DNA of 64,000 bases from Setophaga petechia (Eukaryota; Chordata; Aves; Passeriformes; Parulidae), in NCBI GenBank assembly GCA_024362935.1, contig JANCRA010000040.1, positions 4,588,001-4,652,000 on the forward strand, read 5' to 3'. A program made the translations under genes and the position numbers. How positions within the stretch are numbered: the stretch's first letter is position 1; each line of letters opens with the position of its first letter. Shown in pieces: positions 23,601-35,400 of the stretch. The notes below the pieces were generated by a model. It was not told the origin of the DNA. It was given only the letters and a program-made list of their open reading frames with translations, and made no database searches.

Positions 23601-26600
23601 TGAAGCAAGACTGAGTTCATTGAATACTGACTGCTGAAGTTTGATAGCAGTCACTCTCCTTTATTTATGTAGCTGTAGCTTATATTTCTTAGTCCCTAAG
23701 TACATTATTCCCAATTAAAAAAAATATTTCCCTCTTAGTATGGCTATACATAACAATATGATGCTAAATAAACTGAACCATATGATCTGTGTTGTTCTGG
23801 GATATTCCCAGAGTCACACGTACTTTTAGTAAGTAAGCATTCCTGACAGTCAGCAGCAGCTTCATGGAGTGCACGTGGTCATCATGCCTGCTTCAGCCCT
23901 GTCCTACAGCTAGGATTTACAGGGAGAAACTACATTTTCTTTTATCCCACTAAAAGGAAATTGAAACTTACTCATTGCCATTAGGTTTTGTTTTTGAAGT
24001 TATCTGTTCCATTGCTGTCCTGTTACTTCTGATCGGCATTTGTAGGGTCCTGTGCAACCTCAGATGGTGTCTGCAATATCTATGGATTATGGATGTAACT
24101 GTCAAAAACATTACTAACAGTGTTCTGCATTTTATGCAGAGATACCAACAGTTAGCTGGTTGGTGGCCAGAGAAGGATCTTAATTGCTTTCTCTAGTGCT
24201 TAAAGCAGCTGCAGTCTGTATCATATTATCTGTAGCCAAATATATGTGAAGAAAACAAATGTCAGGATGTAGCAGACTGTTACAGAGCATTATTTTCTGG
24301 CCATCACATGATGTTTAATTTGGAACCAGTAGTACCTGCAAGTGAATTTCCATACTGTCAGTAATGATTACTGTATTAACAAAGACCTTGAATGACTCAA
24401 CATGGGTGTTCTTAAGCCTTAATATTGAAACTGGTATTCTTTAGAGAAACTTGGTAATTGGATTATGTCAGGCTACCAAAGGAGCAGTTTCGAGTTCCAA
24501 GTGCCATATGAAATGATATCTCTCCTTGAAAAAAAATATTGTGGATTTTTTTTTTTTAATTAGGATTTTTAAACTGATTTCTTTAAAAGGTCAATTTTAA
24601 TCTGTTGCTGAATGGGCCAGTTGGCTTGTTGTCTACTGTATGCTTCATTTGCTGTGAATAAGATAAATGAATTCTATTAATAAGAGACCAGCTGCTTCAG
24701 GAATATTGTCTTTACTACAATGGAAAATATGATGCTGTGGTCACTGAATTTGTCCAGATCTCTTGGGTTTTTGTGGGCAGAAGTGCTACAGCAATTTGCA
24801 GTTTCCTGTAATAGTAAATAACTTCGTATTCATCCTCTCAAAAAAAAAAAAAAAAAAAAAAACCAACAAAAAAACCAGAGGACAATACAGTCCTTCTTCC
24901 TACTGAATAAGTAAGCCAGTGCTATATCTTTGCCTTTTCTATTTTTCCTTTTCTCAAAACTGTAATTATAAATAAATCTGGAATATAGAGAAATTTGGTA
25001 CCATGGATTTACTTTATTACATCCAGTCTCCTGCTAGTATTACATAATGTAATCCCCACTTGTCAAGCTCCATTTTAAAAACAATTTTTATTCTTTCTAT
25101 TTCTGCTAGAAGGCTGTTCTAGAACCTTGTTACTCTGAGAGTTGGATAACTCATTAAAAATAAATTTAATCTGGAATTTCAAACTTGTTTATGCTAATTT
25201 TCCTTTCACTCAGCATTGTTGTTTACTTGGATTTGCTTGGTGAATAATCACATCCTTTTGCTGGACTGAACAGGCTGTTCACATCCTCTCTTCTAAGAGG
25301 TTCTCTGGTTTCTTGGTAATTTTGGTAGCTCTTTTATATGCCTTTTTAAATTGACTTTTAAGTATTCAAGAGCTCTAAAAGTAGGGAAAACAAAGCTAGT
25401 AGAATAGTTTTCATAAGTTTTATCTTTCCATATTCTGTGAGAACATCAGTCATTCAATCAAATCAATGCTTATGGTCTTTTGACTGTGTAGTGCTATGGA
25501 TTCCTCAAGTGTATGATTTAAGGTGAAAAAGTCTCAGGATCTTACAGGCAGTAGCAATGAAGTACATATTTAAACTGAAGAAAAATAACTTGACCTTCTT
25601 CCATATTAATATGGAATTGAAGTACTGTTGGGCAGTAATGTAACCTCCCATTGGCACCCTGTGAAGTGCAAATATATTTCATTAGAAAGGTATATTTCAC
25701 AGCAGGTTATAAACTCCAGGCTACGTTACAGTGTAGTTTTTCAGATTAGTTAGAAGTTATCAATTTAAATCACTTCCCTCTTCTGAATTATGCAAACTTG
25801 TATTTCACAGGATACAAGAGCTTAAACATGTTACTGCACTCTGGTGTTTTGATTAACATCGTTGAGACATGGCAAAACAGTATGGAAATGCTGTATGTCT
25901 TAAGAAGTCTTGTCTTCTTTTAGCTCAATATTAAAGCAGGATACAAGGTGCTGCAATGCCTCGGTCATATAATTTGTTCTCATGTTGCTCATGTTAATTG
26001 ATTTGCAAGTTGATTAAGGAGAGGTTTGCATGCCAGATGTGGGTAATAGTGTCTATTTACAAAGGTTCTCTTGGTCTCAGAAAGATATTATGTAAATCAA
26101 AGCAGGTATCACCATTAGAATTAATTTTCTACTATATTCTACTTCTATTTGATTCTGTAGAACCATCTGTCTGACATGAGATGACTTCTGATGTCTCCTC
26201 ACAGAAGCCACCTCTGCTGCCCTCCTCCACCTCTGCCTTGTCATGTGAACCCAGTAAAGCTCTTCCCCGAGTGCTTTCAGTGCTTCTGCCTTTGGAAGAG
26301 AAACGTTTTGGTTCCTCTTCTAACAAGCAGCTGCTGTCTGGGCATTTGATGACTGAGACTTGTTTTGTTGTTCATAGGGACAGGTGAACTTAGGAAAAGG
26401 TGAACTTAGGGGAATGAATCATTAAAAAGTTGCAAAGGCTTTTAATTCTTTTACAGTATATCTTACATGAAGTCATCATTCAGCTGACCTGTTCAGACTT
26501 TTGTTAAGGATATAAATTTTTTGTGATGACCCCTTCCTGCTGCTTTCTGCACAAAAATACCTGTGTAAGAACCTGGTTGCTTCTAGAAAATTATCAAATA

Positions 26601-27185
26601 TAAAAATAATCTTTGTTCTTCTTCTCCAAGTCATCACATTTGCCACTGTCTCACCACCAAGCACAGAAGAACGCCACAAATTCTTGGTAAAACAACCAAT
26701 ACAGGAAGTAGGGTTTCCCAGTAAAGACATTTCCTTTTGAGTTAAGTTCTTTGTTTGCTAATTGAAAATGCACAAGAAGAGATAACTGGATTTTTTTTTC
26801 TTCTGCTGTAAAAATTAGATTAATTTCAAGAAGTGGCCAAATGTCAGTGTAAATATGGGCAGATCAGTTCTTAAAAGCCACAGTTCTTAAAAGTGCAGGT
26901 CATATTTAAATAGAAGAGCAGAGAGATTTGCTGTGTTGTGGTAGTACATGTTGATGTTCAAAAGCCTGCCTGGATTATCAGTATTGTCAAAGCCTTTGGA
27001 GCTCTGGGACCATGCTATTCAGAAAGTTTACATTCCATTCCTTCCATCTTCTCACCCTTTTCTGGCTTATTTACCTTTAACCTTTGTTTACAAAGGATGA
27101 GGAGGAGTTGAGAGAGATAGAAGTAGAGAGAACACAAGAACTCATCTTCTGTGGAATTTACTATTTGTATAAACTGTTACTTTAA
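20695..27185. other. Intron 1 interior, no gene or named repeat apart from A23
   Basis: AT-rich intronic sequence with a homopolymer at 24840-24862. A divergent pair of similar segments occurs near 22173 and 23886. An 18-bp perfect palindrome lies at 25599-25616. No exon with flanking splice sites and no recognised protein was found. Confidence 0.55.
24840..24862. repeat. A23 homopolymer
   Basis: Twenty-three consecutive A residues followed by A/C-rich sequence. It could be a retroposon tail on the + strand, but the preceding sequence shows no recognisable processed transcript, AATAAA signal or flanking duplication. Confidence 0.85.
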
Positions 27186-27253
27186 ATCCATTAATATTTT
27201 AGAGGGGTGATTTTCCTCTATCCATGAATATTTTAGAGGGGTGGTTTTCCTCT
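27186..27253 (+). repeat. Tandem duplication, 2 x 34 bp
   Basis: Two adjacent 34-bp units (27186-27219 and 27220-27253) begin ATCCATTAATATTTTAG and ATCCATGAATATTTTAG. They differ at only two positions. It is a simple recent local duplication, perhaps variable in copy number between individuals. Confidence 0.9.
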
Positions 27254-27728
27254 AAGCCTGAAATTATTTATAAGTTACAGGGAGCATGCAGAAGAAACTT
27301 ATTACTTTGAAAAGCTTGCTCTGAGCCCGAGATTATCAATTAAAAAAAAGGTTCCCTTTTTGAACCTTTTCATGTCTAGAACTACCACTGCCATTAAAAC
27401 AAGCTGTATAATGCTGCTTCAAGAAAAAAAAAACTAAATACCTTTCCACGCTCCTCTTGTGAGTTACCAGTTAGCCAACATACACAGGGGAGCTGTGGAG
27501 CCATGTCGCTTACCTTCCAGGAAACCTTGAAATAACTAAGACTTGAGCTTTACTCTAGGAGTGGTAAAATCCCCTTATTCTGGGCAAAAACAGAAGTTAT
27601 GAGAACATTTGAGAGACTGATCCTGCTAAAACATATATGTGTAACAATACATCTGTTCATTTATGAAGTGTTGTCAATTATTTTACCTTCTAAGGTAAAT
27701 AAAAAGTATTTATAAAATATTTTACCTC

Positions 27729-27947
27729 TAGGTTGGATATTAGGAAAAGTTGTTTCAGCCAGAAGGTGGTTGTGCGCTGGAGCAGACTCCCCAGTGAAGC
27801 AATTATGGTAGCAAGCCTCCAAGAGTTCAAGAAGTGCTTAGGCAATGTTCTCAGGCACATGTTGGGATTCCTGGGCTTGTCCTGTGTAGGGCCGGGAGTT
27901 GGACCTGATGACCCTTGTGGGTCTCTTCCAGCTCAGGATTGTCTATA
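27729..27947 (+). mobile_element. CR1 LINE, 3' fragment (about 220 bp)
   Basis: It begins in the CR1 'aggttggatattaggaaaag' block and continues through 'gactccccagtgaagcaatt', 'gggagttggacctgatgac' and 'tgtgggtctcttccagctca', ending near the usual 3' terminus. It belongs to a different CR1 subfamily from the copy at 20305, judging by the tgatgacc-cttgtgggtc ending. The 71-codon open frame across it is a shadow. It lies 53 bp before the large inverted repeat. Confidence 0.92.
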
Positions 27948-28000
27948 AAACTGTGCTAATTTCCATATTTCTATGAAGAATCTGTTTTAGTGCAGAAAAA

Positions 28001-28422
28001 GAAAAATTAACTAATGGCTTCTTAATGAAAAGTAATAGTTGGCTTATAATAAAAATTTTATTTTGCTCTGTGTACTCAGATATGCTTTTGTGAATCTTAT
28101 CTCATGGTATGTGTTATTTGCATAAAAGTCAGTGCCATCAAGAGTTGGGCTTTGGCATTCTCAGCATTTAAAGGGTTGGTTTCTCCATCTGAGTTTGAGT
28201 TGTGCTTAGGAACCAGGCAGAGGTCCAATAGTACAAAACAGACCTGAGGAAAAGAATCGCTAGAATGCCAAAGCCCAACTCTTGATGGCACTGACTTTTA
28301 TGCAAATAACACATACCATGAGATAAGATTCACAAAAGCATATCTGAGTACACAGAGCAAAATAAAATTTTTATTATAAGCCAACTATTACTTTTCATTA
28401 AGAAGCCATTAGTTAATTTTTC
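28001..28422. repeat. Perfect inverted repeat, 161-bp arms, 100-bp spacer
   Basis: The left arm (28001-28161) and right arm (28262-28422) are exact reverse complements over all 161 bases by direct reading. The spacer is 28162-28261. The left arm starts gaaaaattaactaatggc; the right arm ends with its complement. The arms are otherwise ordinary AT-rich intron sequence with no transposase, no terminal motif and no clear target duplication, so this is not an obvious transposon. Complete identity implies very recent formation, for example by template switching during replication, or a fold-back assembly error. Transcribed within ARHGAP42 pre-mRNA, it would form a 161-bp RNA duplex with a 100-nt loop. 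The 64-codon open frame on the minus strand across it is a chance frame. Confidence 0.97.
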
Positions 28423-29390
28423 AGTTGGTGTCAGATCTGTTTGAACAGGAGTTGGTTTAAGCTGCAAGTAGGTGGGGTTAAAATAATCTTTGGAAATTTT
28501 TATTTTTGATTAACTATTTGCAGATACTGAAATAAAATATGGCTAGTACTACTTCTTCCCCTCTCCTGTTTTTTTTGTTTCCTCTCCCAGTTTCAGCATA
28601 TTATTGACCAAGCCTGTTCGTTAAAACTAAGGAAAAACAGTGCAAATTGGAAAAACTAACAGTAATTTGGTAAGCATCATGAATGCCTGATGAGATGTTT
28701 TTTTACTCATAGGTCTTTGTCTAGGAATTAATGACTGGTTACTTTTGTAGAGGTTGGATATGAGAACTTGTTACCTTAATTTGATAAATTTATTAATGTA
28801 AGTTAGTTCTTCTGAAGTAGGAAGGAAATAAATGCACTGCAGGTTCTCAACATACTTTCTTCTTGATAATGGCCAGTGGTTCACTCTGGTTTTTAGAGGG
28901 AATTCCCTTGCTTCTTGTTTTTAAGTGTGGTGAGACTTCTGTGTTGGGAAACATGCTTTTCGTTTCTGAGAGTTGAAAATTGTTAGAATCATTCTTTGTT
29001 GTCCTTGCATAGTGTTTTTGGGAACATTTTCAGCAAGTCAAGAAACAGCAAATGTGGCATGCCTACAGGGCAGCTAACACTGACTGTGGAAAGTAACTGG
29101 CTGGTGGAGAGGAAGATGAGTACATTTAATAAGGTGAACATGGGCTTGCAGGCTGACAGATGCCGGAAATATGTCTGCAAGTGTCAGTTAAAGGATTTTA
29201 TGGATAGTTTTGTATTTATGGATGTTGAGTCTGGTCCTGCTGCTTGTTTTCTGGAGAATGCTGAAAAATTGTGAAGGCACAAAGAAGACCCTTTTGAACA
29301 TTTGAAGAGCATATCAACATGGCTCAGCTTCTTGAAGACCACAAACACCATGTAGCACCATTTTCCACCATTACTTAATCTGAAAGTCAA
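28423..29390. other. Intron 1 interior, no gene recognised
   Basis: Unique-looking intronic sequence following the inverted repeat. A 92-codon open frame starts at 28996 and a minus-strand one at 29390. Neither resembles a protein I know or is flanked by convincing splice sites. Confidence 0.5.
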
Positions 29391-29446
29391 AGATTTATTT
29401 ATATTTTATATATTTTGTTTTTATATTTATATTTTTATTTATATCA
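29391..29446. repeat. AT-rich low-complexity tract
   Basis: About 56 bp of almost pure A/T with recurring TTTATAT and TTATTTATAT words. It is simple low-complexity DNA with no further function apparent. Confidence 0.7.
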
Positions 29447-32400
29447 AAGGGAAAATTATTGATGGGAGGTTTTGCTAAGAGACCAAGGTATATGAAGATC
29501 CAAGTGTTGGCAGAAGCTATACAAATTGAGATTATAAACCTGCAGAGCTAGCAAGATGCTTCCTTAGGACTATAATGGACTCTTCATTGCTGGAAAATCT
29601 TAAATTGTTTGGATTTTTTTTCCCTAAGTTGAAATCTTGTTCACTTATACCTGTTGGACTTGAAGTATTAAATCCTGAAACTCCTGGTCCGGATAGCAGG
29701 GCTTGTTGGTTGCATTGCTTTTTTCTTGCGTTAAAAAGAAATGTTTTCAGTCTCTACTTGCAAGTAATGAAGTTACATTCCTTGAATGTACATGTGTGAG
29801 TGAAACTTTGAAATCTGTGAAGAATGCTGCCTTAAGACATTTTACTTTGGTTTAATGTTTTTCATGTTTAAAATACTTGCAAGTAAGGCCTCAGATGTTT
29901 CCTTCTGGTACTCTTTACTTTGGTATCAAGGTTGTGATTCAAAACAGAGGTGCTATGCTGTAGTGACTGTCTTGGGTGGATGTTTTTGGTGTCTAGTTTT
30001 GTTGTTTTGTCTTTTTTTTTTCTTTCCTCTTTCTTAGTTTTGAACACTAGACTGTATTATTTTAGTGTGTGTACATGCCTGTGGAAATATACATTGAAAC
30101 AAAACCAAATAGTTGAAGATAGTTATACTATCTTTCTTTTCATATATACAGGCACTAAATAGGTTCAGTTAAAGTTGGTGTCTTACAGGTATGTAAAGGC
30201 AACAAACTCAACATTTTTCAAAGATCCTTAATGTCAGGAAAATTTATTTAGTAGCTTAGCTTTGTTATCCTGTTGAGATAGAGATAGTCTGAACTACTTA
30301 AAAAACCCTAAAATTCTCACAGTTCCTGTGTATACGGGGTTTTGTTGTCCTCTACCATGACTGGTTTAATTGGAAACTGACATAAGAGTACAGAGGTGTG
30401 TCTAAGCTGATTGTTGTAGGTGTAAATGTAAGCTTGGCAATAGACTTAAGAAAGATTTCTCACAAATACAGTCAGTATGGTTGGCTTTTTGCTACGTGAG
30501 CTTAGAGCTGCTGCGTCTTTGTACTGTTTGGGAGCCTAAGGTCAAATGAGAAATCCAAAATATTTCATTTTATGAAGAGGCGTTTAGACACAGCAGGATA
30601 TTTCCTGTTTACATAACCAAATCTTCTTTGTATGCTGAGAGATTTCCTGATTCACTCATACAGAATTTTGAGTTTGCCCTTTAAGCTATAGCTTCTGTTG
30701 CTTAGCTGGTTGAAGATGCCATCTTCTGCACCCCAGCCAGCATGACACAACTCATTTTCCCATGAACTGCTGGGATGTTGGTCTAAGTCTTACCATCTTT
30801 TGTTTATCCCCAGATTGCAGGATGAAAGATAAAAATGTTAAGGTCATGTTCAATAAATTTTTTCAGGTCTAATTTGAGAAGTGAAAAATTACAAGTTTTG
30901 TACAAGTGCAATTTTTTGCCATTCTTTTTTCTCTGTAATCCTAGAGACACATTGGTCTCTGGTCTAAATAAATTAAACTCACAAATTCACAGGATCTGCT
31001 GATTTCCTTTAGTTCCACACAACCTAGGAACTTCCATTTTTTGTATTCTCATGCAATATTGATAACTGTACATAGTGCTACTTTTTCTGTTTCGTGCCTT
31101 CTCTGTGTTGCTGAAATACAGCAGGTTAAAATGTTTATTCTTATTCTGTTTGCACTGCTACAGCACAGCAATAATGTAATTCTTTATTTTGTTGGTTCAT
31201 TTAGTTTTACTCTTGTTTCTTAATGCAGCATATCCCAAATCTCCCTGGGAATGGTAATCATCTTAAATTTACTAAAATGGCATTGCAGATCATGTGGATT
31301 TTTTTTCTCCACCAGCTTTCTGACAGCTTCCAAATCATTTGTCAGTGAAATATGCATTATGCTGTCACAACTCCTCACTGACACTCCAGAGCCTCTCTGA
31401 AGCTCTCTATGAGAAGCCAGGGCCGTCAATGCACCTTGAGACTTCAAGACTGTTTTACAATAAAAACTCCCTCGCATGCCTACTTTTGTCACTTCTCTTG
31501 ACGAGTCATTATGGTGCTCTGAGTACTGTGTTGCTGGGTTGAACATCAGTTTTGCAATGTTTTCTTAATGTTCCCAAAGGAATCCATGATATTTTGACAA
31601 ACACTTTTCTTGTTCTTTGTGAATCAAAATGGCACTTGAACGGCAATGCATTGGTACAGATGGAATAAAACACAAGACAGCAGTGTTACTCTTACTAGTG
31701 AATGGGTTGAGGGAGATGATGTTTTAGTGGCTTGATATTTTCTTTGTTGGTTGGTCGGTTGGTTGGTCTGGTTATCTTTTTAAAGCTTATTAAGTGATAT
31801 AAATCTTGATCCCACTTCCCCTTTGTGGGATATGCAAAAAAGGCTGAGTGCAGTGAAGATGGGCAGAGACTATGAGGTTCTGCACCAGTGGGAGCTGGAG
31901 TTTCTGTGTATCATTCCCATGTCTGGATTCTGGGCAGATATCAAAGTTAAACCAGTTGTATGCCAAGTTCTTGCCTTTCTTCTTGTCACAGTAAAATATA
32001 ACCTGTGATTTTGAGAGATTTATCTTTAACTTGTCTATTTTTCTGTAAATAGTACTTTAGTTTTTTTTCTGTATATAAGCAGGTGTTGAGTAATTTAAAT
32101 GTCTGTTAAGTGTTATGGGGCATTTCACTTCCATCTCAGTTTCTTCATATGGCTTTAGGTTGAAATTTTTAAAAAAGTTGTTAACTGTAAAAGCATTAAA
32201 TACCATTTTAAACATTTGAATTACAATTTGACTTAGTTTGATTTGGGTACTTATAAAACCGACACTTTTTAGTATAGGAGTGGGATCTTAAAACAGTTGA
32301 TTAGTATGTTTTATTAAAAGAGGTGTTTATTTTTTTCTGAAGCTAAACAGATTGTTCAGGTAATCCCTACTGTCAGTGCAGTAGAATTTTTTATGCTGTT

Positions 32401-35400
32401 GTACATCATACTGCCAGCAGACAGTTTGTCATACTGTTTTGTTAAACTTTATTCAAAGTATGTTGGCTCTTTAAATATGAAGTCTAATACTTCTGTAACT
32501 CCTCATTCATTCCAGTAAGGATTGTATTTGTGCTTCTCAGAGAAATTTAGGAGGGAGGATTTATGGTGAGATCCAGATCTGCAGCATGGAATTTGGTCTC
32601 TCAGAAGTCTGCTTCTGCTTGAATTCCAAGTATATGAAAAGTTTGGTTGTTGTTTTTTTTTAACAAACAAAACCCCATAAATATTGATAAGCACTTCTGC
32701 AAAACCTGATTATTTCCCCATGAAACAAATTAATGTAGTCAGTAGTTAAGTCCTATTATTAAGGATAGATGATGATGCAAGTTTCAGATTTTGTGAGGAT
32801 ACTTAAGTTTAGATTTGTGTCAGCATCTGTGCAATCTCACAGAGCCATGCACTGTGCCTTCAGACCTCCAGAATAAAACTGGCCAGTCAGTTACCCTCAC
32901 AGAAGTGCTGAGCTTCTATAAGTCAGACAAGGAGAACCTCTAAATTGCGTAGCCTTCTGCTTAAAATTTCCCCAAGTGTCATCAAAAACTCCTTTTCAGA
33001 AAGGGATTTATCTTACCTGGATTGAAATCCAGGTGTCCTGTTAGGCTCCACACCAGTCTGTGACAGCAGGTGAGGAGTTCCATGATTTAAGTGTGCACTG
33101 CAGGAGCAAAAATGTTTCCTTTGTTGTATGCCAACTGCTTATTTTTTTTCATCTGACAGTGGCAATTTTTGTTCTATGAGAAGTAGTAACTGTTGTCTGT
33201 ATATATTGCCTGTGCTGTTTGTCTGGGTTTGCTATATATATTTTTTAAGGTCTTGCTTTTCTTTCTTTGTTCTTTCAGGTTTTGCTCCCCAGCTGCTTTG
33301 AAAAGTTCCAGTCTAGTTAGTTTCTACTTTTAAGTTAGCAAATCTGTCCTCTGGTTGTCCTTTGTACCTTCTTTCTGCCCTGCAATGCCCATTCTGAGTT
33401 ATATTGAGTTAGATTGCAAGAAGTGGAACTTGCAGCTTCATGGAATATTCAGGGCAAGAATGCAACAAATAGTGATGGTTTCTGCTTTTGACATTCTTTC
33501 CCTACTAGGCCTTAATATTTGTGACTGTCACTGATTGTTGCATTGATATTATAAAATAACTGCCTGCATTAACTCCCAAGATCTTTCAAGGAGTATTAAG
33601 TCTAATGTAAATAGCGTCAGTACGTGGATATAATTTTTTTTGCTATGTGCATTAATGTGTGCTTCCTAAATATTATTTTCCCATATCACCTTGCCTTCTT
33701 GGTATTTAAGATTCTGAAATCCTTCTGCTTTTCAGGAAAGGAAAAAAAATGAAAGTTGATTGTGAATACATGTATCAGCAGCAAAATATGTTACTGAGTG
33801 TTAACACCCTTTTTCCAATTTGATCTCCAGATTTTATGATGGGTTTGATAAATAGTAAGACTCCTTGGAGATTCAGAAAGGAATTATTTGGCAGGAAAAA
33901 GAAGTGTTAGTAAAGAAAATCTACTAAAGTTTGATTCCGTTATAAGAAGCTGTGGCAACTAAGTTAAGTACTTGCTGCCTTCGTGCCCTGGCAGTTGTGA
34001 AACCAGTTTGGTTGGTCTGTCCTGTAATATTCCAGATGATTGAGTATTTTACTGGCTTAAAGCCCACATCCTCTTGTGTTTCTTTCAAGATAAATACTTT
34101 ACACAGCTGGAATATGCACTTTGCTGAGTTCAGTACTTAGTGAAACTGAAGCTAGAAGAAGAGCCTTCTGCTATCCTTACAGCTTTACTGCTGCCCTACC
34201 TTGATCTTTAAATGAAAATATTTGTTTAGACTGTAAAATATTATAAGGATTATGTAGGTTGCTTATGATATTTTCAGAAGTATAAAAGAGCAAGAGCTAA
34301 ATGCGCTTGAATTCTCAATGGAATGTGATTTTTCAGAAATACATCTCTCTTCATTCAAAAAGCTGTTGTGCTAGCACCTCGTGGTATTGTATATCTGTGG
34401 TGAGATGATAAAAAACAGACCCTGACTATTATGTGCATCCAGAAACATGTTCTGTTTTTTCATGCAGTAGGACAAACCCACAAATTATGAAGTGATTTTT
34501 TAGGTGTATTTATTGGGAAGCTATATACCAACTAGTGAAGTTAGCAGCTGCATAATCTTTTAGCCACTTGGGTAATTTGGTTCAAGGAGACTTCTTAAGC
34601 TGAAACCTTTACTAAATTTTCTTGCCAAGACTGAACTTTTAAGAATTATTATTGGATTTTGTTTTTCTTTGAGTGAAGAGAAGTTTCATTTTTCATGTTA
34701 GAAACAGGAGGAGGAAGGATTAGCACAAAAAAAAAAAAATCAGCACCTTGAGTGTCATTACCGAAAAACTGGCACTGTAAGTCGTTTTTGTTTGACTTAG
34801 TGGGTGTTCTATTTCTAAGTAACTGTGTGCATATTTTGGTGACCTCCAAATCCAATAGGAAAATAATTCTCAATGAGGCTATTTATGTCAAACTTCATGT
34901 TGATTCTCTCATCCATATTTATAGTTACTGTTTCCCACAATAATTTTGAGAGCAGTCTTTGCTTGTCTTTACCCAGTTTATAATTATTATTCCACAGTGA
35001 TTTTTTTAAATTTTATTTTTAGACATTGTGGGAATTAACAGCAGAATGCACAGGATTAATTTATGTGTTTAGCTTGAGGGTATGATATCAAAGTTAAATT
35101 TGCTAGCTCTTTGGCCACTGAGTAATGAATGTGACCAGCTAGCATAGAGGTAGCTCAGATTATTTCAGTGTTCTGGGCTCTTGTCTGTGCAGAGTAGATC
35201 CCAGGAGTATTGTTTTGTGTTGCAAGGTGGTTGTAAAAGGATTTAGCAAGTCTGTCTTTATGAATAATTGGCTTGATAAGAGATGCTGTTATATATTTAG
35301 GGGGCCAGAGGATCAGAATCCTTAGTAGCTGAGCTGTTGCAACACTCAGCAGTAGTCATTATGATCTCTTAAGAAAGTATAGATTGGGCATCCTTAATTC

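Noticed and set aside
24840..24862. A23 tract considered as the tail of a processed pseudogene
   Set aside because: The sequence before it contains no recognisable gene copy, and no flanking duplication was found.
28097..28291. 64-codon open frame spanning the inverted repeat
   Set aside because: It crosses from one arm through the spacer into the other and has no similarity to a known protein, so the structure explains it.
28996..29274. 92-codon open frame in intron 1 considered as an alternative exon or retrocopy
   Set aside because: No recognisable protein family, no poly(A) tail or target duplication, and no convincing flanking splice sites.
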